DNA of 64,000 nt from Luidia sarsii (taxonomy: Eukaryota; Echinodermata; Asteroidea; Paxillosida; Luidiidae), in contig OX465103.1 in the NCBI GenBank assembly GCA_949987565.1, positions 10,305,149 through 10,369,148 on the forward strand, written 5' to 3'. This document shows positions 36,715 to 48,900 of this stretch, piece after piece. The notes under the pieces were generated by a model. It did no database searches, was not told the DNA's origin, and saw nothing but the letters and a program-made list of their open reading frames with translations. The translations under genes and the position numbers were made by a program. Numbering within the stretch: position 1 is the stretch's first letter; every line of letters begins with the position of its first letter.

Positions 36715-36898
36715 AAGGTTTGCGGTAACACCATGCAATTTCTCTTTTGTGAGTGTGCGAGTTAGAATCCAGCAGTCTCCTGAAGACGAACAGTATACAG
36801 TTCAGTTCAGTAACGTCCAGTTCTTCCGTTTCTTTTCAGAACCACACACACACACTCACATAAGAGAAATTGCCTGGTGTTACCGCAAACCTAGCTCT
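36715..36898. mobile_element. Foldback element copy near SELENOK 3' end
   Basis: Left arm AGGTTTGCGGTAACACCATG plus CAATTTCTCTTTTGTGAGTG; right arm CACTCACATAAGAGAAATTG plus CCTGGTGTTACCGCAAACCT. It is the same family as 1997-2156, with a GTTCAGTTCAG centre. Confidence 0.7.
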
Positions 36899-37841
36899 TA
36901 TTCTGCTACTCACCATGAAAGCCTTCCGATCTCATATGATTTAAGCTGAAATTTAGGATTTACATACAAGTTAATGTCATCCCATCTGTACAATATATAC
37001 TCAATTTGAAATCTACAAGCCTCAGCAAAAAGATGCCATTTCTCTGAGGCTTAGAGACTTACTCAAGTGTTCCTGCCATTCTATCAACCTGTCTGGGTCC
37101 ACATACAGTGACTTATCCAGCCAAGTGTCATCATTGAGTGAGGAATACTGCACTCACTCTGGCAGAGAAATACTGGAGCCTCAAAAAAAAACTACCTCAC
37201 CGAGAAAGCTACATTAGGTTGTCATGTCTGCTCCCACTATCCATATATACAATGAGTTGCGTGCTAGTGATGCAAAAACTGCTTACTGATTGAACCACTT
37301 TATGCCAAGGACCTCGGAATTTCGGAGTGCCAATGTTGTTGCTATTCACCCAGACACCCCTTTTGTCCAAGTTTTAAACAAAGACTCTTTTCAGCCTACC
37401 ACAAAACAATCTGTAGTATGACAAAAGCCACACAGATGTCAGATTGTGCCTGGTTTGACTCGCTTGTACACATAGTGTACCCGATGGTTCAGCTAATTTT
37501 TTTTAAATGGAACATTTTTCAGGAACACCCGTGTGGCGGTCATGGGCACTGAACAGAGGACCGATGTGAAGTGGCTACTGGTATATGGCTAAAAAGAATA
37601 TCTCAAGGATGTAGAGCGTCTGATGTCTGGATACTAGCAGGATGTCTCTCAAAGGCAGGATACCTTTGAGAAAGCTCCTGCTAGTATCCAAACATCAGGC
37701 TCTCTAGATACGAGTTTGAATCTAGGGATGCATTTTTAATAGCAGGGCTTGATAGGTCCTTGCTGGTTTGTACTTGTAGCTTCTTCAGTTGAGGGATTTC
37801 TTTTCAGCTCCTGCCTGCTGTGTAGGGACCACACCAGGCAT

Positions 37842-40800
37842 TTACCTGCAAAAAAAACCCCATCAGAAATGACTAAGTTAGCCATCAAGCGATCTTAGTC
37901 ATCAAGTGACTCAAATGAGAACTAATATTGTCCCCTTGTTTGAAAACCAATTCTGACTTTGAGAAAGGTGTTACAAGGATTGGAACGTCTAAATGGTTGA
38001 GATTTTGTTGAAACAGCAAGATGGCCTTACCTTCCTCATCCTCCTGCAGCAGGGGGCGGGGCACTGGGTCCCCCGGGACCCCCTCTAAAGCCTCCCATCC
38101 TTCTCCTTGGACCTGGGGGTGGGCCAAGACCTCGACTAGATGGAGAAAAGGGGTGGGGGAGAGAGGGGTGGGGAGAGAGAGAGGGTAGGGGAGAGGATGC
38201 AAGAACAGACAGATTAGTTGACCTAAATCCCACAAATGTTCACAGATATGAACCAAACTTGACTGACAACATCCAATAGGGTCCAACTGGACCGGGAATT
38301 AAACGCAAGACCTCTTTGAATGTACCCTCATGTTCCAAACAATATCAATAGTAGATCCCCCAGGTTCACAATACATATACGTATCTCCTAATAAGCTCAG
38401 AAAGTAGAATACTGGTATTTCAACCAGTGACTCAGGTTCCCATCCCGGTCCAGTCAAACTTTCTTTGGTCATTTAATAATTGAGTTAGATTTCCGATCGG
38501 GTTTATTTTCTTCACAAATACATTGAACTTTTTCAAAAGATGTGCCAGAAATCAAACCAAGAAATTGGACTTGTTCTTACCTGTTACCACTTCCTACTTT
38601 GTAGTCAGATTTGTGGCCCGTTCCTTTGGACGTCAGGTTTGGCTGAAAAAAAAGAAGGTCAAACATGATTATTAATTTTATTTTCTTCTGTGGGCACAGA
38701 GATTTCAGATTTCAGATTGTAAACTGTAAACTAAAATAAAAAGTATAATAGATTGGATGTGATTAATTTTCAAAGACTAGTTGACTATTTGGGAAGGTCG
38801 CCGTCTTAGAGCTGGATAGATCAGAGAGTAAGAGCACCCGTACACAAAACCTTAGGTCTCGGGTTCAAGTCTCAATCCAGTCAAAGTTTTCTTTGCCATT
38901 TTTCCAAAGGGATTAATTTTATTTGAGTTGATTTTGTTTGGGTAGGACTGACCTGTCGGCGATTTTTATTTTAAATCAAACAAATAAAACAAGACTACTG
39001 AATTAATTAATTCCACATTACGGTAATCAAAAGAAACAAACAAACAAACATACACCCCAACAAACAAGTTTCCTGGCCACAAAGAAATACGGAGTCGACT
39101 TACCGAAACCATTGTATGGAAGCTGCGAAATGACATGAAAGAAAAAAAAGAAAGATAATTAATGGGAGGCAGAGACAGAAAGCAGTGTATTTAATTGGTG
39201 AATTCTGAAGTCAAAAATGTGCTGACAATTTGATCATTCTTTTTAAGCTTATCTGTACACCAGGGCTGCTACACGCTTCCAGTGTTGTGATTCTTAAAAA
39301 CATCCCTATTCCAAAGTAGACTGTTCCAATTCCTGAGGTTTAGCCTGCATTTTTACATTCCATGCATTAACTCAGTAAAGGCAGGTATTCCATTGATTAC
39401 CTTTCTATTCAGGGCTATTTCAATTCAGGTATAGCATTGCTCTCATCAATAGCTGGAGTCTAAATTGGGGTGGAATCTTGGGTTTGTGCACAGTAACTAC
39501 TTTGGCTTTATAGCTGGGTTAGTCCTTACTGTCCTTACTGTAGTTCTGCCATAACTAACGTACTACATGTACTTCTTGTATGAGGGTTTGCCCTACTTGA
39601 CATGTACTGTAATTATCACTGCATACCTAGTGCCTTGCCCAAACATCGGCTGAAAAAATCCAGGCAGCCTGGGTGGGATTCGAACCCATGACTTCTGCTT
39701 TCTGGTGCCAATGTCTAACCACTTGACCATCGTGCTGGTTGAGGTCGTGTGAACTACTTGTGGACTGCTATTACTAGTACTGATACACGTACACTCAGTT
39801 TGTTCAAGAACCTCAAGGGTGAAGTAAGCAGGTTAGGCAAGACCGCCAAGATATCCTTCAACAACTTGGGAACAACCTTTGCTGTTACTATTATTCATGA
39901 AACGGGGACTCAAGTTGTGGACCTCCCCATTGTGAGCCCTGGTAACTGATCCGTCAGGCCAACGACAACTAAAGACAGTGCATCAGCAACAGTACAGCAG
40001 TTACTTTCATACGCAGGAAGAATGAAAAAACCATGCCGAGGAAATGAGGAGAACTCCACACAATGGTAAGAGCAATCTTGACTCTAGTTGTGGTAACCGT
40101 AAACGGTTACCACAACTACTTTGACTCGTACACTTACAAGAGGACAACAAAGTTAACAATTCCCCAGAACACCTCCGCAATGAAACCCAGTCTCCATGGT
40201 GATTGAGACTCTAACATCTGACCTGAAACGAGAGAAAACGTACCACAAAATATCCAATAATTGGCAACATAATACACTGTACGTAAATTTTGCATGGAAT
40301 TGCACAACATCCTCTGGTACAAAAAGTGAACATTTCCCTGACACTAAATACTTGGCAGAGTAACTGTACTGTAGCCCTTGTAAAACATGGAAGTTGAACT
40401 CCCTTCCCTTTATCAAAAACAAAAAGATAGGGCTAATGGAGTAATGGGCTATTTCATCTCTCGAAAATTAAAAAAAATCAAAGTTGTTTAAAACAGAGTG
40501 CAAGGGCTAGTATTACTATTACAGTAATTACTATTAGTAATTCATTACTCAACTTTCTACTCTAGTTTATAGTTACCCTATTACCTGAAAGTGAAAAAGA
40601 GAAGATGATCCTGATGTTTAGGATTTATATAAAATCAATTTAAAAACAGTAACATTTAAAACCTTTCAAAATGAGTACCGATATGTGATATGGCTAAAGA
40701 GTGTCAAAATTTACCAAAAAACAAGCAATTATTAAATTTATATTTAATATTTAACTGTCTGGACTCTGGTCACCTGTGCGTGTAAAATTCCACGTAAAAC

Positions 40801-41184
40801 TAAAACTAAAACTAAAAGGAGATTGAAAAGAGTACATAATTCACGGGAATGAGGAGATCAAGAACCCTGCAAACAAAGACAAAGTGCAACTGCAAGGAAG
40901 GGGTGTCACAAGTATTGAAGTAATGTCAGTCAACTCGGCCCGTGACCAACCATGCAACTCGCTATGGGAAAATGCACACAAAAATACCGACCGAGTTGGT
41001 TACGGACAGAGTTGACGAAAAAGATGACGACATTGTACGAGTTATCGTGTCATTTTCAAAGACTTTTAAATTTGCTGATGTATTTACAATATTTATCTCT
41101 GGAGTGATTGTGGGAGTGTATCATTCAGACTTGTGCTACAGAAAAGAAAATATCCGACTTACCATCATTCGTTATGTACGCCAT
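37842..41184 (-). CDS. SELENOK: Selenoprotein K
   Basis: Six minus-strand exons: 41184-41163, 40222-40138, 39122-39104, 38642-38581, 38135-38031 and 37845-37842 (stop included). Phases agree throughout, giving 98 residues (human 94). Selenoprotein K is a single-pass ER membrane protein that supports ER-associated degradation and protein palmitoylation with DHHC6. The N-terminus MAYITNDGQMLESQSPWRL, the membrane segment RLGFIAEVFWGIVNFVVLF, and the Gly/Pro/Arg-rich cytosolic tail (RGLGPPPGPRRRMGGFRGG) match the family. The tail ends GG-U-GR: the TGA at 38038-38036 is read as selenocysteine (residue 96), followed by GGA, then AG joined to G, then TAA. A gene finder that treats TGA as stop would truncate it by three residues and miss the last exon. 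A SECIS element is required in the 3' UTR but was not located. Exon 3 codes for only about six residues (FHTMVS). Confidence 0.93.
38036..38038 (-). other. SELENOK: Selenocysteine TGA codon of SELENOK
   Basis: TGA between GGA GGA and GGA AG, placing U third from the end in the order GGUGR, the invariant end of selenoprotein K. It lies five bases upstream of the last exon junction, and the true TAA stop is one base past that junction. At that distance, reading TGA as a stop would not be expected to trigger junction-dependent decay. Confidence 0.92.
38775..38905 (+). mobile_element. tRNA-derived SINE, family 1 (SELENOK intron 3)
   Basis: GACTAGTTGACTATTTGGGA head, a tRNA-like middle with B box GGGTTCAAGTC, and a CCAGTCAAAGTTTTCTTTGC tail. 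It is inserted antisense to SELENOK. Confidence 0.65.
39581..39750 (-). mobile_element. tRNA-derived SINE, family 2 (SELENOK intron 2)
   Basis: On the minus strand: A box TGGTCAAGTGGTTAGAC and a canonical B box GGTTCGAATCC, as in a serine or leucine tRNA, then a tail ending GTAGGGCAAACCCTCA. It lies sense to SELENOK. Both internal promoter boxes look intact, so RNA polymerase III transcription is possible. Confidence 0.7.
40085..40118. other. Perfect 16-bp hairpin in SELENOK intron 2
   Basis: TAGTTGTGGTAACCGT, a two-base AA loop, then ACGGTTACCACAACTA. It sits about 20 bases after the exon 2 donor on the minus strand (exon ends 40138). Its function is unknown. Confidence 0.75.
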
Positions 41185-42406
41185 GTTGACGTCGAAATTG
41201 CTTCATCACAATCATACGCAACTCTCCATGTATAGAGTATAGTACCATGTACATGTACACACAGAAATGAAAGAATAACACATCATCACATAAACAGCGC
41301 CCTCTATCAAACCCTGTGCGAAATTCAGGCTCAATCAATGGCCCTGGCCATACAACATTGGTAAAGGTCAAAATATTGCCACCGTTTGTGTATTCCGGAA
41401 AAAAAGCAATCACGCGAAGGTTTGAGCTAAAATGGTAATATGAGAAAGTAGAAAAATGAAAAAAAAAACCCGCTAGTAATAAACTAAATGTTGATGTTTT
41501 ATTGAAGATTTCTCGAAAAGTACAGCATCCCACTGAGAGTGAGACCATAAGATTTAAACATGAGGAATCAATCATGACCATCTACAAACTGTAAATTAGA
41601 AGGAAATCTGTGGACATTGATGTTTTCCAATATTTCAATGTTGTATTGGGCCTTAAAGGCCAGGTTCAATCTGGTCCATATCACAGGAATATCAGCTACT
41701 CTTGGTCGAGTTCAGAATGTGTTTCTTTAACCACACAAAAACAACTCAAACAAATTGACTGAGACAGACTGCATTATTTATTTTTTTACAAATTTCAAAT
41801 ATTTTATTTACATTCGTCCTTGAAAAACAACAACATAAAAACACAAAAATGAAATACAGTATCTAATATTTGCTTTGAGGAACCCAAAGTTTTGTACTGC
41901 AAGAATGGAGAACCCTTTCTGATGGCTTGTGTTGAAATAGTTACAGATGATAAAAATGATATACGGGACATATCAAATGAACTCATCGTAAGTAACGACT
42001 CCAACTACGTGGATTCAATGAAGAGATTTTGAATTGCTCAAGCACTGTTTGTACTTGTGTTCTGGTTCCCTATTCCACCCAACTTACATTGACTACAACC
42101 AATTGACTACAACTCATGCCTTTGTTTACGGATCAAAGGAAAGGTCTTCAATATTGAAATACGCATTTTTTCCCTATTAAGACCAGATGGTGAATATTTA
42201 CAGTGTACAGTGTACAATAATTTTCTTTAATACATATGTACATTTTATTTGGATGACTGTTTGACAGACAAGTACGTCTACTGTCATGCTTAGACTAGCA
42301 TTACAAATGAAAATTGAAAAATTATAACGTTCCAGAAACTCCTCCAAAACATTTCTACATTTTTCGGAGTGAATTTGTTTGTTTTATGCAATGAATTTGT
42401 TTGTTT

Positions 42407-42412
42407 TTTATT
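42407..42412 (-). promoter_or_regulatory. KIN: Likely KIN polyadenylation signal
   Basis: AATAAA on the minus strand, placed by motif and distance from the KIN stop codon. Confidence 0.4.
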
Positions 42413-42537
42413 TGTTAAGTAATATGCAAAATTATTGCACACTGCTTACTGACTTAAAGTGACCCAATATTGCCTGGGAACAATGGCCTTTAAATCTTCG
42501 CAGAGCTTTGTTGAGATCAATTCTGTTGGCCTCACTA

Positions 42538-42720
42538 AATGCCAAGGCATGCCCTCTCCTCTAGTCCACCCACAGCTGGCCTATCAGGAGTCGGTATCGC
42601 CTGGCAGTCAAGAGCCCCACCTCGGCCTCATACAATGCTATGGCATGCCCCCTCCTCCAGTCCACCCACAGCTGGCCTATCAGGAGTCAGTACTGCCTTA
42701 CAGTCAGGAATAGCACTCAA
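42538..42720. repeat. 96-bp direct duplication in KIN 3' UTR
   Basis: GGCATGCCCTCTCCTCTAGT then CCACCCACAGCTGGCCTATC is repeated 96 bases later with few changes. Open frames through it are a by-product of the duplication. Confidence 0.7.
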
Positions 42721-42934
42721 TTCCACATTGCCAGTAATAGTAACTGATGTTACAAATATGCTTCAGCTCTTTTACCAATGACTGCAGTAACTTGTTGTGT
42801 GACCTGACACTACTTAGCCATTCAGACTGGCATGTCCTAGGTTTCCCCCCCCCCCTAGTCTTTTTAAAAATCACATCCTGGTGTGCTTGCTAGGATGAGG
42901 GTATTGGATGCATCGCATCGCATGTTTGGTGATG

Positions 42935-45900
42935 TCACGTTTCCTGGGTGGCCAGCTTAGAGAAGTCTTCGTACGGAATGCCACTCACGACCTTCCCCGC
43001 CATTATACCCTGCAAACAACAAACAGGGGACAAAGAAGATTGCGACCATGAGTTTCACTGTTTGCATTGCCATGGTAATTAAGGTTATAGCGTAAACATT
43101 CACAGAAATGTACAAATTGGCTGATTGTGCCCTATAGGTCAGGCGTCCTATAGTGGGTATCAAACAATCACCAAACATGGCAGCCCCCATATCAAGGTGC
43201 CGCTGTTGTAAAGTATACAATGATTGTTGCACTAGTTTGTTCAATCAAGGCTTTTCTTTCTCAAAATCTATGAAAGGTATTATCTTATCTTAAGGTATTA
43301 TATTATCTATGAAAGGTAAAGGTAAGTTTAAACCCGAGATTTTGAATACCCACTATAAGTCACCTGATGAAATTGTGGTCTATTGGGCAAAAATGGTGGA
43401 GAAGAAAACGTTAAAAAATGCATCACTTGAATTTATCCACCCAAGGCAAAGACTGAACTTAAAATGCCTGTTAACCTCTGGTACTAAACAAAACAAAACT
43501 CACCATAACAAATCAAGCAAATAAAACATTTTGAAAGTTAGGATTAGTCCTAGTCCTCTGTGAGATGTACCCCTTATCAGCTTGAACTGACATGAATGAT
43601 TTTTTTTCCCCCACAGATTTCATTTCTCACCGTTTGAAGTTTAAGGGTGACTGAGAAAGTATCATCTTGGACGGCCACCAGCGTTGCCTTGTGACCCCTG
43701 TGAGGCCCATTCACCACCTGTACCATCTTCCCTGCAGGTCAAAGGTTAAAGGTCACAGAACAGCTATTCAATCATATTGGGTAAGATCCTTTCTGCTGAT
43801 CCATTAACACTGGACCTTTAATCATAAAAATAACAAAATAAATGATAGGTTGAAGGAGTAAGAGGTTTGTGGTGACACCATGCAAAATTCTCTATTGTGA
43901 GTATGTGGGGTTCTGAAAAGAACCGGAGGAACTGAACGTTTTGAAAAGTATACTCTGTTTGTCTTCAGGAGACGAACATAATGTTTTTCTTCTCTGTCGC
44001 CTGAAGACAAACAGAGCATACTGTTCAAATCTTTGAGTTCCCCCAGTTCTTTTCAGAGCCACAAATAATCACAAAAGAGACTTTTTCCTTTTGCATGGTT
44101 TCACTGCAAACCTTTTACTCCTGCTATTCTCACCATGAAAACATTCAAATCTCAAGCAATAGGTTTATTTTGCGCCAAATTCTCAAGAATCTACAAGCCA
44201 TTACCTACAATGCCACACACAGTTCTACGAGCTCATTCCAGACTTCTGTATTTACCTGGAGAAGGAATGACTGTCTCCACATGAAGCTGGTCAACTTTGA
44301 TCTTAGCTCCGCTGTCAACCATCTTGACGATGCCCGTGAACTTGTTTTCTATATTCTAAATCAAGAAAGACAGCATAAGAATGAATACACAAATATACAA
44401 AAAGAAAAAATGGGTTGGCTTTGCTACTGAAACAGAAATGGACTTGTTTCTGTCCTGCTAGGATAGCAATGTCAGAGATAAATATTTGAAATTTGCTATT
44501 TGTGGTCGTTTAGGTCAGTCAGCCTTTGTATGTCACATCAAGTTGAATTCTTCACACTACACATTTCAACAATGTGCCTAAGAGTTGAGTTCCCAGCTCT
44601 TCTGGGTAACTTAAAGACTCTTTTAGGCATCACTGTGTCTTTTTTTACTGCACAGGTCTTATTCCAATTCAATTAACTTCCTATCGTAAGTGATGCCTTA
44701 TAACATTGTCTCTGCTGACCTCACCATAATTACACCTTTCTTCTTGTAGAATCGGTCTCCCAGTCTCTTGGTGGTAACTTTGATGACGATGCCTTCCATC
44801 AACCAGTTCTCAAGATGCGTCACTTTAGCCTTCTTCTTTCTCTCTTCCTCCTTCAGACAAACAAAATGGCAGGGTTGATGACAGTGACAATAATCTCGTT
44901 GACAGTGTTGACAATGGACACCATTGTCACTCAGTGACAGTAATCATATCAGATTGATTGATGATGTGGCATCAATGATGGCAATTCTCAATGATCAATG
45001 ACACAAATGCCATGCAGAATGTCATTCAAATCTTGTCATTCACCTTTCACCATTCTTTCTTCTTGGAAAACAGTCTACATACGATCAAGTTCTGACAACG
45101 TTGCCTCTGTTCCTTTTAAGCAAACAATCGTGCAACAGTCCCCAACACAAGGAGCATATAAAGACCTAACCACCACTCACATGTGGAAGGGCAAACCCTC
45201 ATCAATAAACAGTCTAATTCATTTAATTTCATTTATTATTTCTCAGGGCAAGAACAAGCATGCAAGTGATAAAACCAATCATGAACATGGTATCACCCCG
45301 AAGGCCCGAAGGATTGTCAAATGCTTAATTCATTCAAATCTTGATTTGATCTGTACCTCCAATCTTGTCTCACCTCCATGATTTCATCCAGGGCAGATTT
45401 CCTCTTCTCTCCTTTGCTGCGTCCACTGCTGTCTTTCTTCTTAACTGACTGGGCGTTCTTCAAGGGATTGGAATGACTTGATTGCCTTCAAGAAATCAAA
45501 CAGCTATCTTAACCTCACTTGAGTTTGAACTTCGTAGACAGTGGGAGTGGGTTATCACAATTGTATATCATTCTCTCTAGAATGTAGAATCATAGAGGGC
45601 CCGACATTTGATCCTAGCGAGACATTTCTCATAGGACCTTTCTCTGAGGCATCAACAAATCTGTTTGGTTCCAATAGCAAAACCAACAATTATTTTTTTT
45701 TATATATTTGTGTATTTACTCTTATGCTATCTTTCTGATTTAGAGTCCAGAAAATACGTCCACTGGAGTTATTGTCAAGGTCAAGGTATGGCTTGTATGG
45801 CTTGTATGGTTCAATGCTGTACCCCTTGAGGCAGACTTGTAATTTTTCATATACAGAGCATCCATAGTGAACATTCGTCTGCAGTGCATAAGGTTGCTGG

Positions 45901-48900
45901 TTTGAATCCCACTCAAACCAGAAGCTGGAAAACTCTCTGTCCACCTAGCAGCGAATGGGTAGCTGGCTCTCTTTAGAGCTGGGGGAAGGTTGAAAGGCGG
46001 CGAGGAAAGGAACTGGCCACCTTACCTCATCATGCCGCAGCCTCGTGAATGTGCTTCTCTATTAACCACTTCGCGCCGGGGGGTTTTTCAGCGCCGATGA
46101 CCGCCATACGGGGGTTTTTGAACAATGCATCATTTTAAAATCTTGCTAAAACAATCGGAACAATATATTTCTGTGAAATAAATCAATAAGGGTATACTAT
46201 GGGTACAAGAGAGTAAAACCTGGCACAATCCGGACGTCGTTGTGGCCTTTGTCAAGAGATTATCCGTTCGAAAAAGGGCCCTTTGTGCGTCGTCAATGGA
46301 CCGTAACGGACGTGTGTGTGTGGGTTCGTGTACGCTGCTGACAATCCCTGACCGCAGACTCCAGCCTCCACTCCAGGCAGTCAAATCTTCGAGTTGGTCG
46401 GCCACAAACGAGCGTACAGATTACGGTAAAGAATGTGGGGGGAATTCCAATGCCAGACCGACGACCGTTGGGCTGTGTGGCATGCAAAGACAATGTCCCC
46501 CGCGTGCTTTCAGCTGCAGCGCGGTATCCCTCGATCCTCCACAGTAAAAGTCCCACAATCGCACAATTACTGCGGCTAATCTTGCAATTCATGTGGCAAC
46601 GTGCGTCAAAAAGGGTCTTTGTACTGATTCATAATGCTTTGTTCTAAGCTGAAAAGAGTCTTTGTTTAGAATGTGGACAATAGTGGTGCCCGGATTCGGA
46701 GGGCCCCGTTGCAAAGGCAATCCAATTGACCTCCGGATTCGGAGGTCCCGGCGCGAAGTGGTTAAGGCACATCCCCTACACTATAATGATAGTATCATCC
46801 TTAACCTTCTACTCATTATAAGACAATGAGCAAGCTTACATTTTGTCTTCATTTGAGATAGAGTCCGTCTTTCTGTGATGCGGTGCCGTGGCAGTTGTCT
46901 TTGGGATGGCACCCGCTTGGTCCGACTTTGACGAGGCCGACAACTTGCCCAGATTGAAACTCACCAGTCCCTCTCCATCCTCGCGCTGAAGTTCAGTATA
47001 CTCCTGCCTGGTATCCTGCATAGGACAATGCAGCAGGGACACCAGGGAAATTAATGGAAATCAGGAAACTCAACGGTAACCAGGGAACTTTATGGTAACC
47101 AAAGAGCTTAATGGTAACCAGGGACCTTAATGGCACACCAAGGTTAATTAATGGTAACCAGGGAAATTAATGGTAACATTTTTGTAACATTTCAATTCCA
47201 GCCGGATCCAGCCTTTGATATAAGTCCTGCAGAGCAGGCTAGGATCAAAAAGTTGATCTAGATTCTTGAAGCATGAATACAAGAGTGGTAAACCAAACTG
47301 ACTTGGGCATACTACAGCCCTGTCTGCACTGGGCTTTTTTCGTTAAAAGTTACCGAGACGATGGGAACTTTTCCCATTTTTAAGTCCAGTGCGGACAGCC
47401 TGTACAGCAGCGGATACTGCGTTACATCATTAAATTACAATATGAAAAAGGAAAGGCACCTTTCCTTGTCTCCCTACCTTAACGATGAGTTCCGAGGCCT
47501 TCTCAACTTGCCGTTGGATAAACCTTTGAGTCCTCTCCTCGTCGTCCAGCTCCAGTTTCTCCTTCTTCTGTGCTGCCTCTTGCCTGGCAATGGTCTCTGG
47601 GTCTCGGTCAACGTACGCGATGAACCAACCTTTCTCTGTCTGGTCCACCTTACAGAAACCTGCACAAACAATGCACGGCAGTTTAGTTAGTTAGTAATTA
47701 AGACTTGAGGCTTTACATGGTTGGTGAAACAATATAGGAGGGTTTGCGGTGACACCATGTATAAGGTCTCTTTAGAGAAGAGGTATGGTTCTGGAAAAGA
47801 AGTTTGAAGTTTTTCTTTTCAGAACCACTCAGGTAGTAGGAGGGGTGGTGCATTCAACCATAGGCCTGGGTTCAAATCCTGGTTCCAGCTAAATCTCTTT
47901 TGCTATTTCCATGAATCAAGATAAACGAGGAGATGATAGACACGAGATACAAGGCTGGCAGACCGATTGCCTGGAGAGTTCTTGATGTTCAAATATTCTC
48001 CAGTGAATACAGAGCTGAGTAGATTCAAGACGATGGTTAAATTTCCAATGGTCACATTTGACCGTCGTTCCCACTTGGACTTTTTGAGTCGGTCAAAGGT
48101 TAAAGTAACCGAACTGACGATGGTTAAAGTAACCGAACTGGCAATATAACGGCTCATGAGGGCCAAGTGTCAGCCGGATACACCATACTATAGATTGATT
48201 AGGTCAACATACTTGTACACGAAACAGACATTGTGCGCAGTGCATGTGTTATAGACCGGATGTGTTTTTTTACCGAGTCACATTTTACCGAGTGGTGCGA
48301 TTCCACTGGACTAATCGACTCGGTTAAAACTTCCCTGGTCACTTTTACTGGGCAGAGGTTAGCCGGTAAAAGTAACCATTGAACTTGGTTAAAAAGTAAC
48401 CGAGAGGAAATTTAACTGGGCCGTTTCCACTGGACTTAAAATGGAGAACAGTAACCATCATCTTGGTTACTTTGACCAAAATAAGTCCAGTGGAAATGCG
48501 GCTATTGACCTCTGACCTCCTACTGTACCTTCTCTCCCCAGCCACTTTACAAACTCTGTCAGTGTCTCCCATTTGGTGGCGTTCATATGACAGTGGTCTT
48601 TGTCCTGAATGTACTCGTTGTACACCACGTTGCAGTGAACACGCCGTGTGTTAAACCGTCGCTTGAGCAGCTCCATAAAGGTGTCGAAAAATTCCCTGAG
48701 AAAGAGAGAAAAAAAAGATCAAGAAATAGTGGAATTGGTCGAAATAATCACAAGACTGAATGATGAATACTTTAGGTTGAGGATAAAATTACACTTTAAT
48801 GTGAAATATTTTTTGATGGCATCAACCAAAATATTATGAAAATGAGAAAGGTTTTGGCAGGATAGAAAATCTGTCACTTTTTACAGACTCTGCCTTTGAG

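Larger units (their letters stand above)
35087..37841. other. Spacer between convergent ACTR8 and SELENOK
   Basis: Holds both 3' UTRs. AATAAA at 35816-35821 is one candidate ACTR8 signal. Two tRNA-derived SINEs (35262-35475, minus; 35521-35640, plus), a foldback element (36715-36898) and a CCTGCTAGGAT foldback (37600-37705) fill much of it. The SELENOK SECIS element should lie on the minus strand here, but I could not identify it by eye. Confidence 0.5.
41185..42934. other. Spacer upstream of SELENOK holding the KIN 3' UTR
   Basis: KIN and SELENOK are tandem on the minus strand here. AATAAA (minus) at 42407-42412 is a likely KIN polyadenylation signal, 523 bases after its stop. A 96-bp direct duplication (42538-42720) lies in the KIN 3' UTR. 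The stretch 41333-41660 is a diverged copy of the TTAA element at 59306-59663. Confidence 0.5.

Noticed and set aside
36998..37055. Nine-base-pair hairpin AAGCCTCAG/CTGAGGCTT on the minus strand as a SECIS
   Set aside because: It lacks the ATGA and GA quartet bases between the two helices.
37530..37565. Possible SECIS core (ATGACC with a downstream GAAAAATG on the minus strand)
   Set aside because: It lies in a diverged copy of the TTAA element family found elsewhere, and I could not pair the helices.
42459..42781. Two plus-strand frames with a duplicated HPQLAYQESV motif
   Set aside because: The duplication is a 96-bp DNA repeat within the KIN 3' UTR on the other strand, with no splice context or homology.
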